DNA of 38,791 nucleotides from Chara braunii (lineage: Eukaryota; Streptophyta; Charophyceae; Charales; Characeae). The stretch lies in contig BFEA01000077.1 of assembly GCA_003427395.1 (NCBI GenBank), forward strand, positions 1,924,074 through 1,962,864, given 5' to 3'. Shown here piece by piece: positions 1 through 8,970 of the stretch; position 1 is the stretch's first letter, and each line of letters opens with the position of its first letter. A program made the translations under genes and the position numbers. Under the pieces are notes generated by a model. It was not told the DNA's origin and did not search any database. It was given only the letters and a program-made list of their open reading frames with translations.

Positions 1-120
1 TGATTACACTGTAAGTGATAATCCACCTTAACCAAAATCAAAGTAGACTATCACTCACCCACACCAGATGGAAAACTCTACAGACTGTCGGTTCACACCC
101 CATCACAAGCCAGCAAAACA

Positions 121-163
121 CCCATATATATATATATATATGACGATATATATATATATATAT
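121..163. repeat. AT-rich dinucleotide microsatellite
   Basis: Two runs of alternating TA are separated by a short GACG interruption. Similar TA runs lie at about 988-1004 and 1066-1090, so this part of the window is a chain of TA tracts and short unique segments. The tracts flank the inverted-repeat element that starts at 220. Confidence 0.9.
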
Positions 164-211
164 GTTCTCCCTCTCTGCCTACGGTTTACCGGGCAGTTCT
201 GTTTGACGATA
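163..211 (+). repeat. direct repeat copy A flanking a TIR element
   Basis: A segment containing CTCTCTGCCTACGGTTTACC, followed by a GCAGTTCTGTTTG motif and a TA tract, recurs in the same orientation at 1021-1066 with only small differences. The two copies bracket the inverted-repeat element at 220-987. This could be a duplicated flank or a larger composite repeat. Confidence 0.75.
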
Positions 212-219
212 CATATATA

Positions 220-987
220 CAGGGTTGCCGGCGTTCGGGACAGGCCGAACACCCGAACCCGAACGCCCGAACGTTTGGGACCCCCTCTCGACGCGTTCGG
301 ACGTTCGACCGAACGCGGAACCAAAAAAAAAAAAAACAAAAAAAACGTTTCCAAAAATTCTGAAAAACAAATATGTCATGCAGAAGAATAAACTAAACAA
401 CATTTGCCTCAACAGGACATCCAAATTCCTTACCAAATTTGAAATAAAAATCAAATACGAAAACTAAATAATATTAATGAAAATAAGAAAAAATAAAACG
501 AGAATGAAATTATTGCGTGGGCGAGCAAGTTTTTGACACCGCCATCTTTGGCGATTTTTCTTTTTGTTTTGGCTGTGTCAAATGCCATGAAATTTTATAC
601 ATATGTATCTTACCTAATGAAGAACCTACAAATAAAGTTTGAAAAAATAATAATTTTTTTGAGGTCCCGAAATAAAGAGAAAACAAAAAGTGAAAAGAGA
701 AAAAAACAAATTAGTAAGTGGGAAAGCAAGTTTTGACACCACCATCTTTGCAGATTTTTCATTATTGTTTGGCTCCACAGAATGACTTCAAAATTAAGAG
801 ACAGGTAGCTTACATAACAGAGAACTCACAAAAAACAAATCAGAAAAAAATAATAATTTTTAGGTACCAAAATAGTTTTTTTGCGGGGTCCGAACCCCTT
901 CGAGTTCGGGCCTCGTACGAGGACCCTAACGCCCGAACGTTCGGGGGTCAGCTTAGGGGCCTCCGTAGGTTCGGCCTGGCAACCCTG
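220..987. mobile_element. non-autonomous DNA element with CAGGGTTGCC terminal inverted repeats
   Basis: The left end begins CAGGGTTGCC (220-229) and the right end finishes GGCAACCCTG (978-987), a perfect 10-bp terminal inverted repeat. Each end sits next to a TA tract, so the target duplication cannot be resolved (TA, or up to 8 bp of TATA). Both subterminal regions (about 230-320 and 889-975) are dense in the hexamer CCGAAC or its complement GTTCGG, which resembles clustered transposase-binding sites. The interior is AT-rich and has a direct duplication: 517-669 resembles 718-868, each starting with a GTGGG...GCAAGTTTT...GACACC motif. No transposase is encoded, so it is probably mobilised in trans. 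The superfamily is uncertain; CAGGG ends recall hAT elements. Confidence 0.6.
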
Positions 988-1020
988 TATATATATATAT
1001 ATATCGTTTGTTATCCTCTT

Positions 1021-1066
1021 CTCTCTCTCTGCCTACGGTTTACCGAGCAGTTCTGTTTGTGACGAT
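1021..1066 (+). repeat. direct repeat copy B flanking a TIR element
   Basis: Second copy of the CTCTGCCTACGGTTTACC segment seen at 163-211. It lies just right of the inverted-repeat element and is followed by a TA tract and a T-rich run. Confidence 0.75.
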
Positions 1067-1090
1067 ATATATATATATATATATATATAT

Positions 1091-1380
1091 TATTTTTTTT
1101 TTTATTCAAAAAAATCGGGTAAATTCATGTCCATGGTGCTGCCAAGGCCAGCCGCGGTTGCGGACATGAATACGGCCGCTCTCCGAGCTCGACCCCGTGG
1201 CTGCATCCGCGGGTGTTTCGTAGACCAAATGCTCTATTTATTTTTTAGCTCTGTCTTAGAGAATTGGTGAACATTCGTTCACGGAAGTTCTTGCACAATT
1301 TGTGGATGGTGTTGTGTGACCAGCAAAGTACCAAATCACCCTTGCTTCAGACGGCCATGGCCTTCTCCCATCTGAAAAGG
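1091..1380. other. unassigned interspersed sequence
   Basis: T-rich at the left, then moderately GC-rich, including a stretch of mixed CG-containing sequence at about 1140-1210. Short open frames exist on both strands but none shows a recognisable domain. I see no gene here. Confidence 0.4.
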
Positions 1381-1471
1381 TGCAGCAGTGCGACCCGAGC
1401 CATGCCCAGAACCTCAAATCGGCCAATTCCGCATGTTTTTTGGATTGGGTGTCATAGTGTGAGTATGCCCT
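1381..1471 (+). repeat. short repeat ending in GAGTATGCCC, copy 1
   Basis: The segment runs from GCAGCAGTGCGACCC to GTGTGAGTATGCCC and matches 28254-28352 along its length. Shared blocks include CAGTGCGA, GTGCCCA/ATGCCCA, ACCTCAAAT and TCCGCATGTTTT. The ends are imperfectly inverted (CAGTGCGACC at the left, CATAGTGTGAG at the right), so it may be a small inverted-repeat element. It has no coding content. Confidence 0.55.
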
Positions 1472-1620
1472 AAGATTTTCTGCGGACAATAGAAGTCCTC
1501 GAGTGAAGGCACACCTCACGAATGATCCGCCATCAACCTTGCCAAATGGGCACAGAAATAATGCAATGGGGGTCTTGGGAAGTATATGTGACTGGCCATG
1601 GATGTCTTTCTTTGTGAGTT

Positions 1621-1651
1621 TGGGAATATGGGTCATAGTGTGAGTATGCCC
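1621..1651 (+). repeat. isolated end of the GAGTATGCCC repeat
   Basis: A GGGTCATAGTGTGAGTATGC motif repeats the right terminus of the element at 1381-1471 in the same orientation, 150-180 bp downstream. The piece between the two termini may belong to the same or a nested element. Confidence 0.55.
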
Positions 1652-2313
1652 TGAGCTAGGCCAATTGGTATTAAATATAGTGATAATCAGTGCCGTACTC
1701 CCCTTCATGAACGGGGGTGTCTGTGAGCGGATCCCGTCGGGCGATCACAGCAGTCACGGGGCTCGGAAAGGGGTTCTTTTTCTAAGGGGGGGCTGGGGAG
1801 TTTTTTTTGGTGGGAGGGTGGGGGTCATTGGAGGATCCACCGCCATAAGTTTTTCATTTTTTTTTCACGAATATTTTATTTTTAATTAAAAAAGAAAAAA
1901 AATCACGGAACGAGCCAGCATGAGCATTTTTGTTTGTTGTTTTATAGGTTATTTCAAAATGTTTTTCTTTTTTTTTTAACTGTCATTACGTTGTGGGGCC
2001 TGTGGTGATGGTGGCGGGGCGACACCTTCCTTCTTTTTTTTCACGGGCCCAGTGCCCTAGGGGTGAATTTCGAAAGCTGAGAGGGTCTGACAGCTCTTAA
2101 ACTACTCTTTAAATTTTTCGAGACTCGTGACTAGTGGAGCGAGACCCTATGTGGAAAAAAAAAGGAACTTGGATCCTCCTGCCCGCTAAGTAGTTCTTTC
2201 AAAAGAAATGAAAAGAGGAAGGATTGAACTAACAGGTTGTCTGCTGGAGTCATTGTTGACGCATGGACTCTTGAATTGGTTCCTTCTCCACCGGCAAGGC
2301 AGAATGTGACGCG
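1652..2313. other. unassigned sequence left of the gypsy element
   Basis: A G-rich stretch (about 1780-1835), several T runs and a GGGCCCAGTGCCC motif at about 2046, which also occurs at 19719 in a probable LINE tail. A 63-codon minus-strand frame at 2131-2322 runs into the LTR but has no recognisable domain. I see no gene. Confidence 0.4.
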
Positions 2314-2525
2314 CAACCTCATGCCCTGCGCTCTTTTCCGTTCGGAGTGCTAAAGGTGCGGAAGGGAGGTCCCAAAAAACAGCAAGATGGGGTGTGCCAA
2401 GGATTTTTGGGAAATTGAGTGTGGGGACACAGATAGAACTGAAATCCCCCGTGTTGGTCTGATGAAGTGAGCAATTTGGCAGGTTTCAGCGCGCGGGGAA
2501 TTTGCGACGCGGGGAAGTTTTGAAT

Positions 2526-3059
2526 TCAATCTAAAAAGTATTGTCGAACTTCCCACCGAGCCATGGCTCGTCGTTTGGGGTGGAAGGGAGCGGGCACGTG
2601 TTTAGTATCCCGTTTTCGCACTATCTCCCGACGCCACACGCTACACAATTTTGTATCCGACGTGGACGGTCTCAATCGCGTGGCCCTTTCCTTGTGCTCG
2701 TCCTCGTTCCGCGTTCGGTAGTGGAACCCCTTCGATTGGTAGTGATCGAGATATTGGCAATCACTACACAAAGTGTTAGGCCAATGGGGTGTCACTACCG
2801 ACCACGCGATGATGATCAACTCATTAAAGGGTAGTAGCAGTGAGTATGGCGGAAAGTGCGTATCCACAATGGCAAACCCAGCGCCTATGAACCCAAAACA
2901 CCGATTTTCAGGAGGGAAATAGTACTGTCCACCGATCTTTACGACGGCTTCTCGTATGTCCCACTCGCAGATTCGCGTCCGGTCCTCGTTATACGGGAAG
3001 GGGCGAAGAGGGGTTATGGGAGGCTGGCGCCTAGTCGGATTGAGCCCGTTAGTCCACAT
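2526..3059 (-). CDS. 177-codon ORF inside the 3' LTR, function unknown
   Basis: This open frame lies in the sense orientation of the element, near the downstream end of the LTR, starting at ATG 3059 (an upstream in-frame TTG is at 3068). The translation includes QYYFPPENRC, a C-x2-C pair in LCSDCQYLDHYQSKGFHY, and a basic C-terminal third. The same frame is open over the same length in the other LTR at 14118-14651. The two translations differ at about 20 positions, mostly amino-acid changing, so there is no sign of purifying selection since insertion. It may be a real LTR-encoded protein, part of a leader, or simply a chance frame in a GC-balanced region. No domain is recognised. Confidence 0.3.
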   Translation of the reverse strand: MWTNGLNPTRRQPPITPLRPFPYNEDRTRICEWDIREAVVKIGGQYYFPPENRCFGFIGAGFAIVDTHFPPYSLLLPFNELIIIAWSVVTPHWPNTLCSDCQYLDHYQSKGFHYRTRNEDEHKERATRLRPSTSDTKLCSVWRREIVRKRDTKHVPAPFHPKRRAMARWEVRQYFLD

Positions 3060-4060
3060 GGCAAACAATTAGGAATATCTTAACGATTCATCGTGTGCAT
3101 GCAATCCCATCAATCCAATCGGAAAGGCCAGACACGAGAAACAAAGGGTTCTGAGAAAGAGAAAGGAAAGTTCATGTATGGCGAGACACGACCATTATTT
3201 TTATACTTGGATCATGCATCGCATACTCGCAACCTTCCTTCGAAAATCACAAATCAAAGCATTCCTGCATTTCCAAATCCCAACAACATTGCCCCTGCTA
3301 TCGACTCGCCCTAATCAAGGTGGGTTTCGTACCCGTGCATTCTAGTTTCCCATCCATACATTCACCGTGGAAGGTGCAAAAATGACAATTATGCAATTTC
3401 CCAACAGGGTGGTGTTAAGGGAAGAATCTTTAGCGGTCGATACACGCGCATCCACCATTCACAAGACAAAATGCACTAGTTCGGGGGACTACCCAGGAAA
3501 CTAATGGAAGAGTTCCGGAGAAAGCCAATCCAACACAGTCATCACACTCATTCCATCACACGATAACTTTTTGACTTATTACGCAAAATCATCCATACAA
3601 GGAAGAAGGAGAAGGAGAACTGTGACAGAAACAAACAGGAGTATCCAGATCAGAGGGAAGAGTTATACTGAGATGGAGAGAGAAAAAAAAAGTTCGGCTT
3701 TACCGCCACAAGGTCACACCAAAGAAGAGATTCATAACCAAGAGGGCGTACTCGCCATTGAATTCCAGCACGGCCCCCGGCCAGTCATACACTCAACTCA
3801 GATTACTCGTTCACATTCTGACGCCAACGATCCCAGCCGTCACGCATCATCCTCCACCACTGCGAGCGTCACCCCGCCAACTTAGTCTTGACGTGGCTTG
3901 CCCGGATCCCACAGTCCGTCGTGGCAATCTAGCGCACCACCTGCTAGTCTACAGTCGGCTAGTCAGGACTTTCCGACTCGCATCGTACACATCACCTAGC
4001 CACTACTTCCCAGAAGCTGGCCGATGAGTTGAGAGAGGGTTTTGCGGGGGTGTCGGCGGA

Positions 4061-4067
4061 ATTTATA
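4061..4067 (-). promoter_or_regulatory. candidate TATA box, 3' LTR
   Basis: Minus-strand TATAAAT, about 890 nt into the LTR from its start. The equivalent in the 5' LTR, which would drive the element, is 15653-15659. It lies in the block identical between LTRs. Motif only; no transcript evidence. Confidence 0.35.
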
Positions 4068-4196
4068 GTAGCGAGAAGGGAGAGAGATGCGGAGAAGGGT
4101 GAAGGGTGAGGCAAAGGAGGGCATAGGAGAGTTTGCAAGTAGCCGCCCATCGAAAGTCATGTTGATCCTCCTAACTCGACCTTAGCCAATCAGAAT

Positions 4197-4223
4197 CGTC
4201 GTGTAGTACGAACTTACACGACG
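4197..4223. repeat. 9-bp perfect hairpin in the LTR
   Basis: CGTCGTGTA (4197-4205) and TACACGACG (4215-4223) are perfect complements with a 9-nt loop. The same hairpin is at 15789-15815 in the other LTR. It lies between the two candidate TATA boxes. It could be a protein-binding palindrome or RNA structure. Confidence 0.5.
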
Positions 4224-4275
4224 CTTCTCCTTGGTTAGATGGGGAGGGAGGATCGATTGGGTTTTCGAGCACGGA

Positions 4276-4283
4276 TTTTTATA
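4276..4283 (-). promoter_or_regulatory. second candidate TATA box, 3' LTR
   Basis: Minus-strand TATAAAAA, about 670 nt from the LTR start, upstream of the other candidate. The equivalent in the 5' LTR is 15868-15875. I cannot tell which, if either, is used. Confidence 0.35.
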
Positions 4284-4954
4284 GCGGGAAGAAGAGGAGC
4301 GCGAAGGATAGCACGAAACGGGTCTAAGATTCAGATGATCAAGAAGAAGAAAGAAAAAAGGCGCGCGCGGAGAAAGGGGAGGGAAAAGCAGTTACGGGGG
4401 GCGGGTGCGAGAAAGCGTATGCGCGCGAAGAAGGATGGTGAGAGGAACGCAAGGGAGGAAGGAGGAGGGAGCTTGCTCGCATGGCGCCAGTCGGGAAGAG
4501 GGGAATGGGCACCAAAACAATTGCAGTTTTTCCCAATCCTATGCTAATTCAAAAATTGAAAATACCGCATTCGCGCACAAAACAGGCGCGGGAAAGAAAA
4601 TCTTCCATCGATCCATATTCCTACAAGAATTTCCCAGAGTCTTCAAGGTCAAGGCCGAGAACATTCGCGCGCGGAAGGTCGCGCGGTATTTCGGTAATTC
4701 CAAGATTTCTAACTGCCGAGCCAAATTCCAAGTGCGCTTACTAAGGCGCGCGAAATTCCCATGCATTTTCAATTAAACAAAAGAAAGAAAGGAGCTGACA
4801 TATTTCCGCAAGGTACCTTGAATCGGACACGGACAGCAAGGGGAGGGGAAGGGGGGGGTCTCGGGGTCGAACTGTACACATCTGGATGCAGAGAAACACG
4901 AGAAAAAGAAAGGGTTCCGGAAGATGGCGCGGGTCCGGAAACTAGCACGTCACA

Positions 4955-5243
4955 TATGTGACGTGGAGGGGGTTCCAAAATTATAAGATCTCCTGATTGC
5001 ATGCTATGGCGGAGAAGGAGAGAGGGGGATGAGAGGATGCATGAGGAACCAAGTGTATGATGTGAATCAGGAGAGAGAATGTTCGCATCGAGCAGGTATT
5101 TGAGCCAGAGTTCATGTTGACGCCAACTGCAATTGCAATTTCTTTGTGAGTGTGCTGCGTCGAGCTGCTGGAGCCGTCGGAGGTCGTCCAGGTGACGCCA
5201 TCATCGTCTGCGGATCCTCCGTGTACTCTGCACCCTGGCCTCG
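4955..5243. other. internal untranslated region before the 3' LTR
   Basis: Between the last possible ORF and the 3' LTR. The minus strand next to the LTR reads GGAACCCCCTCC then ACGTCACATA. It is not clearly purine-rich, so the polypurine tract is uncertain. A 107-codon minus frame (4981-5304) starts with ATG and shares the frame of ORF3, but has no recognisable domain. Confidence 0.4.
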
Positions 5244-5855
5244 TTATTGAAAATCCGCCCGGCGGTAGTCGACAAGGAGGGGATGATGGAGGGGTCGGGG
5301 CCATTCAAGGGGGAGCGAAGGGAAATAGTCCTCCGCTTCATCACCGAGATCGACAAAATGTACGATCCGATGTGCGTGGGGGAAACGATGATTGGGTCGA
5401 GACGGGGAAAGGAGGTAATCAGGATATAGGGAGGGAATAGTTTGGAGGACGTTATCTCTTAGAGACTCATAGTCCTCCATAACGGGAAAGGTGCCGGAAA
5501 TGACACAGTACAACTCCATGTGGTTGGACCATGTCCAGGCGACACTAAAGAGGAGGATGTTGAAAGGGAAGGAGGGGGATTGGTGGGGGAAGACTGTGCA
5601 AAGGAGGCGAGCGGCGACGTGATGGAAAAAGAAGCCATTGGCGAAGACGCGATAGTTCAGGGGGAATTTGAGGTGGGGGAGAGGTCGGAAGCGGAGGAAG
5701 TCAAGGGGACGGCGGCAGACGGGACGAGGACGGTACGTCCGGACCGGGAGGAGGACGGGGACGAAGCGCGGAGGGGGCGGAAGCGGCTGGAGAAGGTGAG
5801 CGAGAGCGGCGATGCCGGCGGGAGGCTGGTGCGCCATCGTGTTGGCTAACAGCAT
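5244..5855 (-). CDS. possible ORF4 of the gypsy element, 203 codons, unknown
   Basis: An uninterrupted ATG-initiated frame of 203 codons overlaps the last 155 nt of ORF3 in a different frame. The N-terminal half is rich in Pro, Arg and Leu and may reflect the overlap. The C-terminal half is less biased and contains TFPVMEDYESLRDNVLQ and an acidic FVDLGDEAEDYFPSLPLEWP segment, which looks protein-like. It lies last in the element, before the 3' LTR. It may be a separate protein, the displaced C-terminus of ORF3 after an indel, or a chance frame. No known family is recognised. Confidence 0.35.
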   Translation of the reverse strand: MLLANTMAHQPPAGIAALAHLLQPLPPPPRFVPVLLPVRTYRPRPVCRRPLDFLRFRPLPHLKFPLNYRVFANGFFFHHVAARLLCTVFPHQSPSFPFNILLFSVAWTWSNHMELYCVISGTFPVMEDYESLRDNVLQTIPSLYPDYLLSPSRPNHRFPHAHRIVHFVDLGDEAEDYFPSLPLEWPRPLHHPLLVDYRRADFQ

Positions 5856-7122
5856 CCGAGGGGGCAGCAGGATTGAGGGCTGATCCTCCTTGAGCGAGCG
5901 ACGGTCCTTGCGCGGCTTTCCGGGGCTCAGGCGCTGATGCCTCTCCTTCTTCCTTGGAAGTCGACTGGGCTTTTGGCTCCTCCTTCGATAGTCTAGCGAT
6001 GGCTATCCGACCTGGATCGTCGTCTGATGGCAACTCTCCGTTCTCCCACGGTGCTTGCCAAAACTCGTTGAAATCGGAGTTGTCTGGTGCAAGCTCGTCC
6101 AAGTCCGAGTAACACCAAGCCGTCGGATCGCGATCGCTCAGATACTGTCCGTAATCCTCCGTACAATTTGCCCAGATTACGGCTGGCGTCAACTTCCTCT
6201 CCAAGGTTTCAGGTCCTGTCTGCTTCGGATCACTTGGATTGTAGGAGATGATGTCCGTCGGTAGATCGTCAACGAGCTGCGACAAAAAGGTGAGGAGTTC
6301 GTAAGCGACTGTGGCTCGTCCTCCCTTGGCGATCTCTCCACACAACAATCCTACCAACGTACCGTCGGTACCGGACTCTTTCGGCCACAGCTGCGCTAGC
6401 AGCAACGAGATCTCGTGAGAGTGCTATAGCTCGCGATTGCTATAGTAGAGCGACCAGTGGCACCTCACCGTGAGCATACACACGCTAATCTTTGCGAACT
6501 CAGACCACTTGCGAACGTAGGCGGAACTGAACGGAAGGGTAGAGGAGGGGCAGATTTCTAGAGTGAGGAGAGGGTTTGCCCAGGATGGCCAGATGATCGG
6601 GAGGTCGGAGGGAAGAGAGAAGGTGTAGAAACGATTTATCGGCGCTCGGGGTAGGGATGGAGATGGGGAAAAGGGCGAGGGGTGCGGTCAATGGCGTTGG
6701 TCCGGAGAGAGAAGGTGTCGATATAATCGGTCCCCACATTCTTGTCCTCCTGGCTGGGCCAGTCGCTGCCGCCAATCAGCTGCCAACTCTTGTCCCCACC
6801 GGTAAAGGTCAGTCACCACTGCGTCGCGCCGCTGCACGCCGATAGTACACAAATCGCCGCTGAAGGCTACTACCACCGTTACGTCGCTCTGAGTCGGCCG
6901 CGAAAGATGCCGAACTCCCAAAGCTTCCTCTAAGACGACCGCCGAACGTCGATCGGTTGATATGGTGATCTCCACGGCGGCACACCAAGCTCCGCCGCCA
7001 AAGAGTTGCGCAAATCGGAGATGATCGAGACTAAGACGGGGATGTGCGACTTGGCGAAATCGCAAAAGGGTTCGGGGTTGAAGAAGCTGAGCAGGGATGA
7101 CTGGCTCAATGATAAAGCTCAT
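5701..7122 (-). pseudogene. ORF3 of the gypsy element, about 473 codons, unknown function
   Basis: Starts at ATG 7122, which overlaps the integrase stop as ATGA (7122-7119), and continues in one frame to 5701. It is broken by two stops: TGA at 6688-6690 and TAG at 6424-6426. Translation on either side of both stops stays protein-like. Residues about 1-145 are moderately hydrophobic with many Arg. The middle is mixed, with WSLYYSNREL just before the second stop. The following part is acidic and contains SYNPSDPKQTGPETLE and CYSDLDELAPDNSDFNEFW. The last 60-70 residues are rich in Ser, Arg and Pro, including SRRHRRSRSPSP. No enzyme motif, finger or membrane segment is evident. Known families with an extra 3' ORF include envelope-bearing and silencing-related gypsy elements, but nothing here shows either. 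The overlap suggests reinitiation after pol. Confidence 0.6.
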
Positions 7123-8970
7123 GGCGAAGGTGAGGGGGAGGTAGATGCAGACGAAGGAGAGGAAACAAGTTCCTCGCTTGCGTCGGATGGAGAAAAGAGA
7201 GATGGATTAAGATTCTCAGAAGGAGGGAGGGGACGAAGGTAGGAAGTGTGGTGGACAATGGGGAGGGAGCTATGGCTGGCGCTGGCTTCGGGCACGATGC
7301 GCACCGTGTTGGCTCCGTTGGGACCGAACTCTACGACGCGGAAACAGCCAGAGAACTTGGGAGCGAGTTTGCGGTCGCGTGCACATTTGCGTACTTGCAG
7401 CAGATCCCCTAACTTATATTGGTGCTGTGGGCCCGCATTCCCGTTCCGGGCCTCGTAGCTACGGACCTGCCTATCGTGGGCCAGTTCGGTCATTTTTTGC
7501 CTTTTTCGGGCCAGCTTAGGAACGGCCCTTTCCATTAAATCCGCTTATCTCTTGGCTTTGGCCTTAAGGGCCGCACGCATGTCCCGTCCCCCTTTGTCGG
7601 CAATTTTTGTGGTACCCCGATTGTCGACACATGGGAGGCTATTAGTTCGAAGCTGGAAGGGGTTGAACCCTGTGGACTCACGAGGGGTGGCTCGGTGAAT
7701 TCCGACGATTTAATATACTATCTCGGGCCACGGACGCCTGTCGCGTGCCGCTAAGTTCTTACGGAGGGTGGTCTTAATCATGCGATTCGCATTCTCTGCC
7801 AGCCCGTTCGATTGGGAAACATGGGGAGCGGTGTGTCGGAGCGTAATGCCACGACGCATCAGCAATTCCTCTACCTCACCTTTAAATTCTGATCCATTGT
7901 CGGTTAGAATCTCCTCTGTATCTAGGTGGGTATTGAGGAACCGGTCGATGTATGAGGCCATCTCTGAGGCCTTTCGGGTTCTGCACGGATAGACGTCGAT
8001 GTATTTCGAGAAGTGATCGATTAACACCAAGAGAATGGTGTATTCGCAATGATTGGGGCCAGGTGGCATATCTATATCAGTTGTGTCCATACTGACTCGT
8101 TGGAGCGGTCGTTCTACTTTTGTAGGGACTATCGTGTTTGGCCCACGGAGGGGTGCGCGGTCAGCAGCACAGACTAGACAGTTAGCGACCACGTCCTTCA
8201 CATCGTCACGGATATTAGACCAGAACCATCGGTTTTGGTCGATAGTTGCCTCGGTGACACGTATTGCGAAATGAGCGGCCTGTTCTTCATGCGCGGACCT
8301 AGTTCAGTCATATCTCTGAAAAGGGTGGGGAACCGTCAACCATAGCCCTGATCCGTCCGTCTTTCGTTTTTCCAAGTGTCTGTTGATCCATCGATAGTCT
8401 TGGGATCTTTCGGTAGCCCGACGTCTGTCATGCTTAGCGAGATGGTCCAAGGGTAGGCCTGCTAATTTAGCTAATAAGATTTTATTTGTCCATACCTCCG
8501 CTCGTTGGTATTTCTTGTCGTATTCAGGGTCGTCCGTTCGGGCAGCCTCGAATCGAACCTTGGTAGGGAGTTTGTCCGTCCTACACAGAGGGCACTTCCA
8601 TTCCTTACTACTCGTTCGGTATCGAACGCACGCACCGTGCGCACGATTGACACACGTGGCACAATTTACCCAATCGGCAAATCCAGATTCGAAGGGGTAA
8701 CAATTTACTTTGTAAATTCGTGAAATACACGTGCAAAAATAACAAAATTTGTCCGGGAGAACGGCGAGAAAATCCGAATGGGCGAGGGGATCAGAACAGG
8801 TGGGAGAGAGTGAGTCAGGGGGAGTTTCCATCGTTCCGAGAGACGAGAATCGGGGAGGGAAGGAGAGGGTCGGGTACACGTGTCCACTTAGCGCTTCGGT
8901 AGGATCACCACTTGTCCGTATCGAGGCTCGTTCGCCGGTTCCGGGTTGCGCCAAGGGGTCACTTCCTCAC
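7119..8970 (-). pseudogene. PHD-type finger plus integrase portion of pol
   Basis: One frame, -1 relative to RT-RNase H, open from about 8970. It contains three stops: TGA 8304-8306, TAA 7710-7712 and TAA 7545-7547. A Cys4-His-Cys3 finger comes first, at 8583-8744: C-x2-C, then WVNCATC, then NRAHGAC, then EWKCPLC. The integrase zinc-binding HHCC motif follows (His codons near 8290 and 8272, Cys codons near 8179 and 8170), preceded by the first stop. The rve core carries D in SMDTTDID, D in LTDNGSEF and E in GLAENANRMIK, with 34 residues between the last two. The C-terminal domain has YKLGDLLQVR and KLAPKFSGCFRVVEFGPN, a GPY/F-like module. It then ends in a Ser/Pro-rich tail with no chromodomain. 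It would insert element cDNA into chromosomes, and the finger may guide target choice. Confidence 0.85.
8583..8744 (-). other. PHD-finger-like zinc-binding module
   Basis: The spacing C-x2-C ... C-x2-C-x4-H-x2-C ... C-x2-C, with a Trp two residues before the seventh Cys, is the PHD consensus. Family knowledge: many PHD fingers read histone H3 tails. The module lies about codons 71-124 of the integrase frame, upstream of the HHCC motif, and is intact in this copy. RING and LIM fingers fit the spacing less well. Confidence 0.7.

Larger units (their letters stand above)
2314..4954 (-). repeat. 3' LTR of the gypsy element
   Basis: Aligns collinearly with 13909-16500. The minus-strand 5' end starts TGTGACGTGC and the other end reads ...ATGAGGTTG. 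It is about 2.64 kb, long for a gypsy LTR. By my reading 3204-4424 is identical to the other LTR, while the remaining parts differ by roughly 4-7%. This copy retains about 27 bp near 4887-4914 and a further block around 4600 that the other lacks. Candidate promoter elements and a 177-codon frame are listed separately. A clear polypurine tract next to 4955 was not found. Confidence 0.93.

Noticed and set aside
2131-2313. Continuation of the 16501-17721 LINE on the left side of the gypsy element
   Set aside because: The minus-strand frame left of the LTR shows no LINE motif and the flanks lack a target duplication, so I could not support a simple nested insertion.
3571-4027. Overlapping plus-strand frames of 104 and 89 codons, identical in both LTRs
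   Set aside because: They lie in the LTR block that is identical overall and are antisense to the element, so identity does not indicate coding selection.
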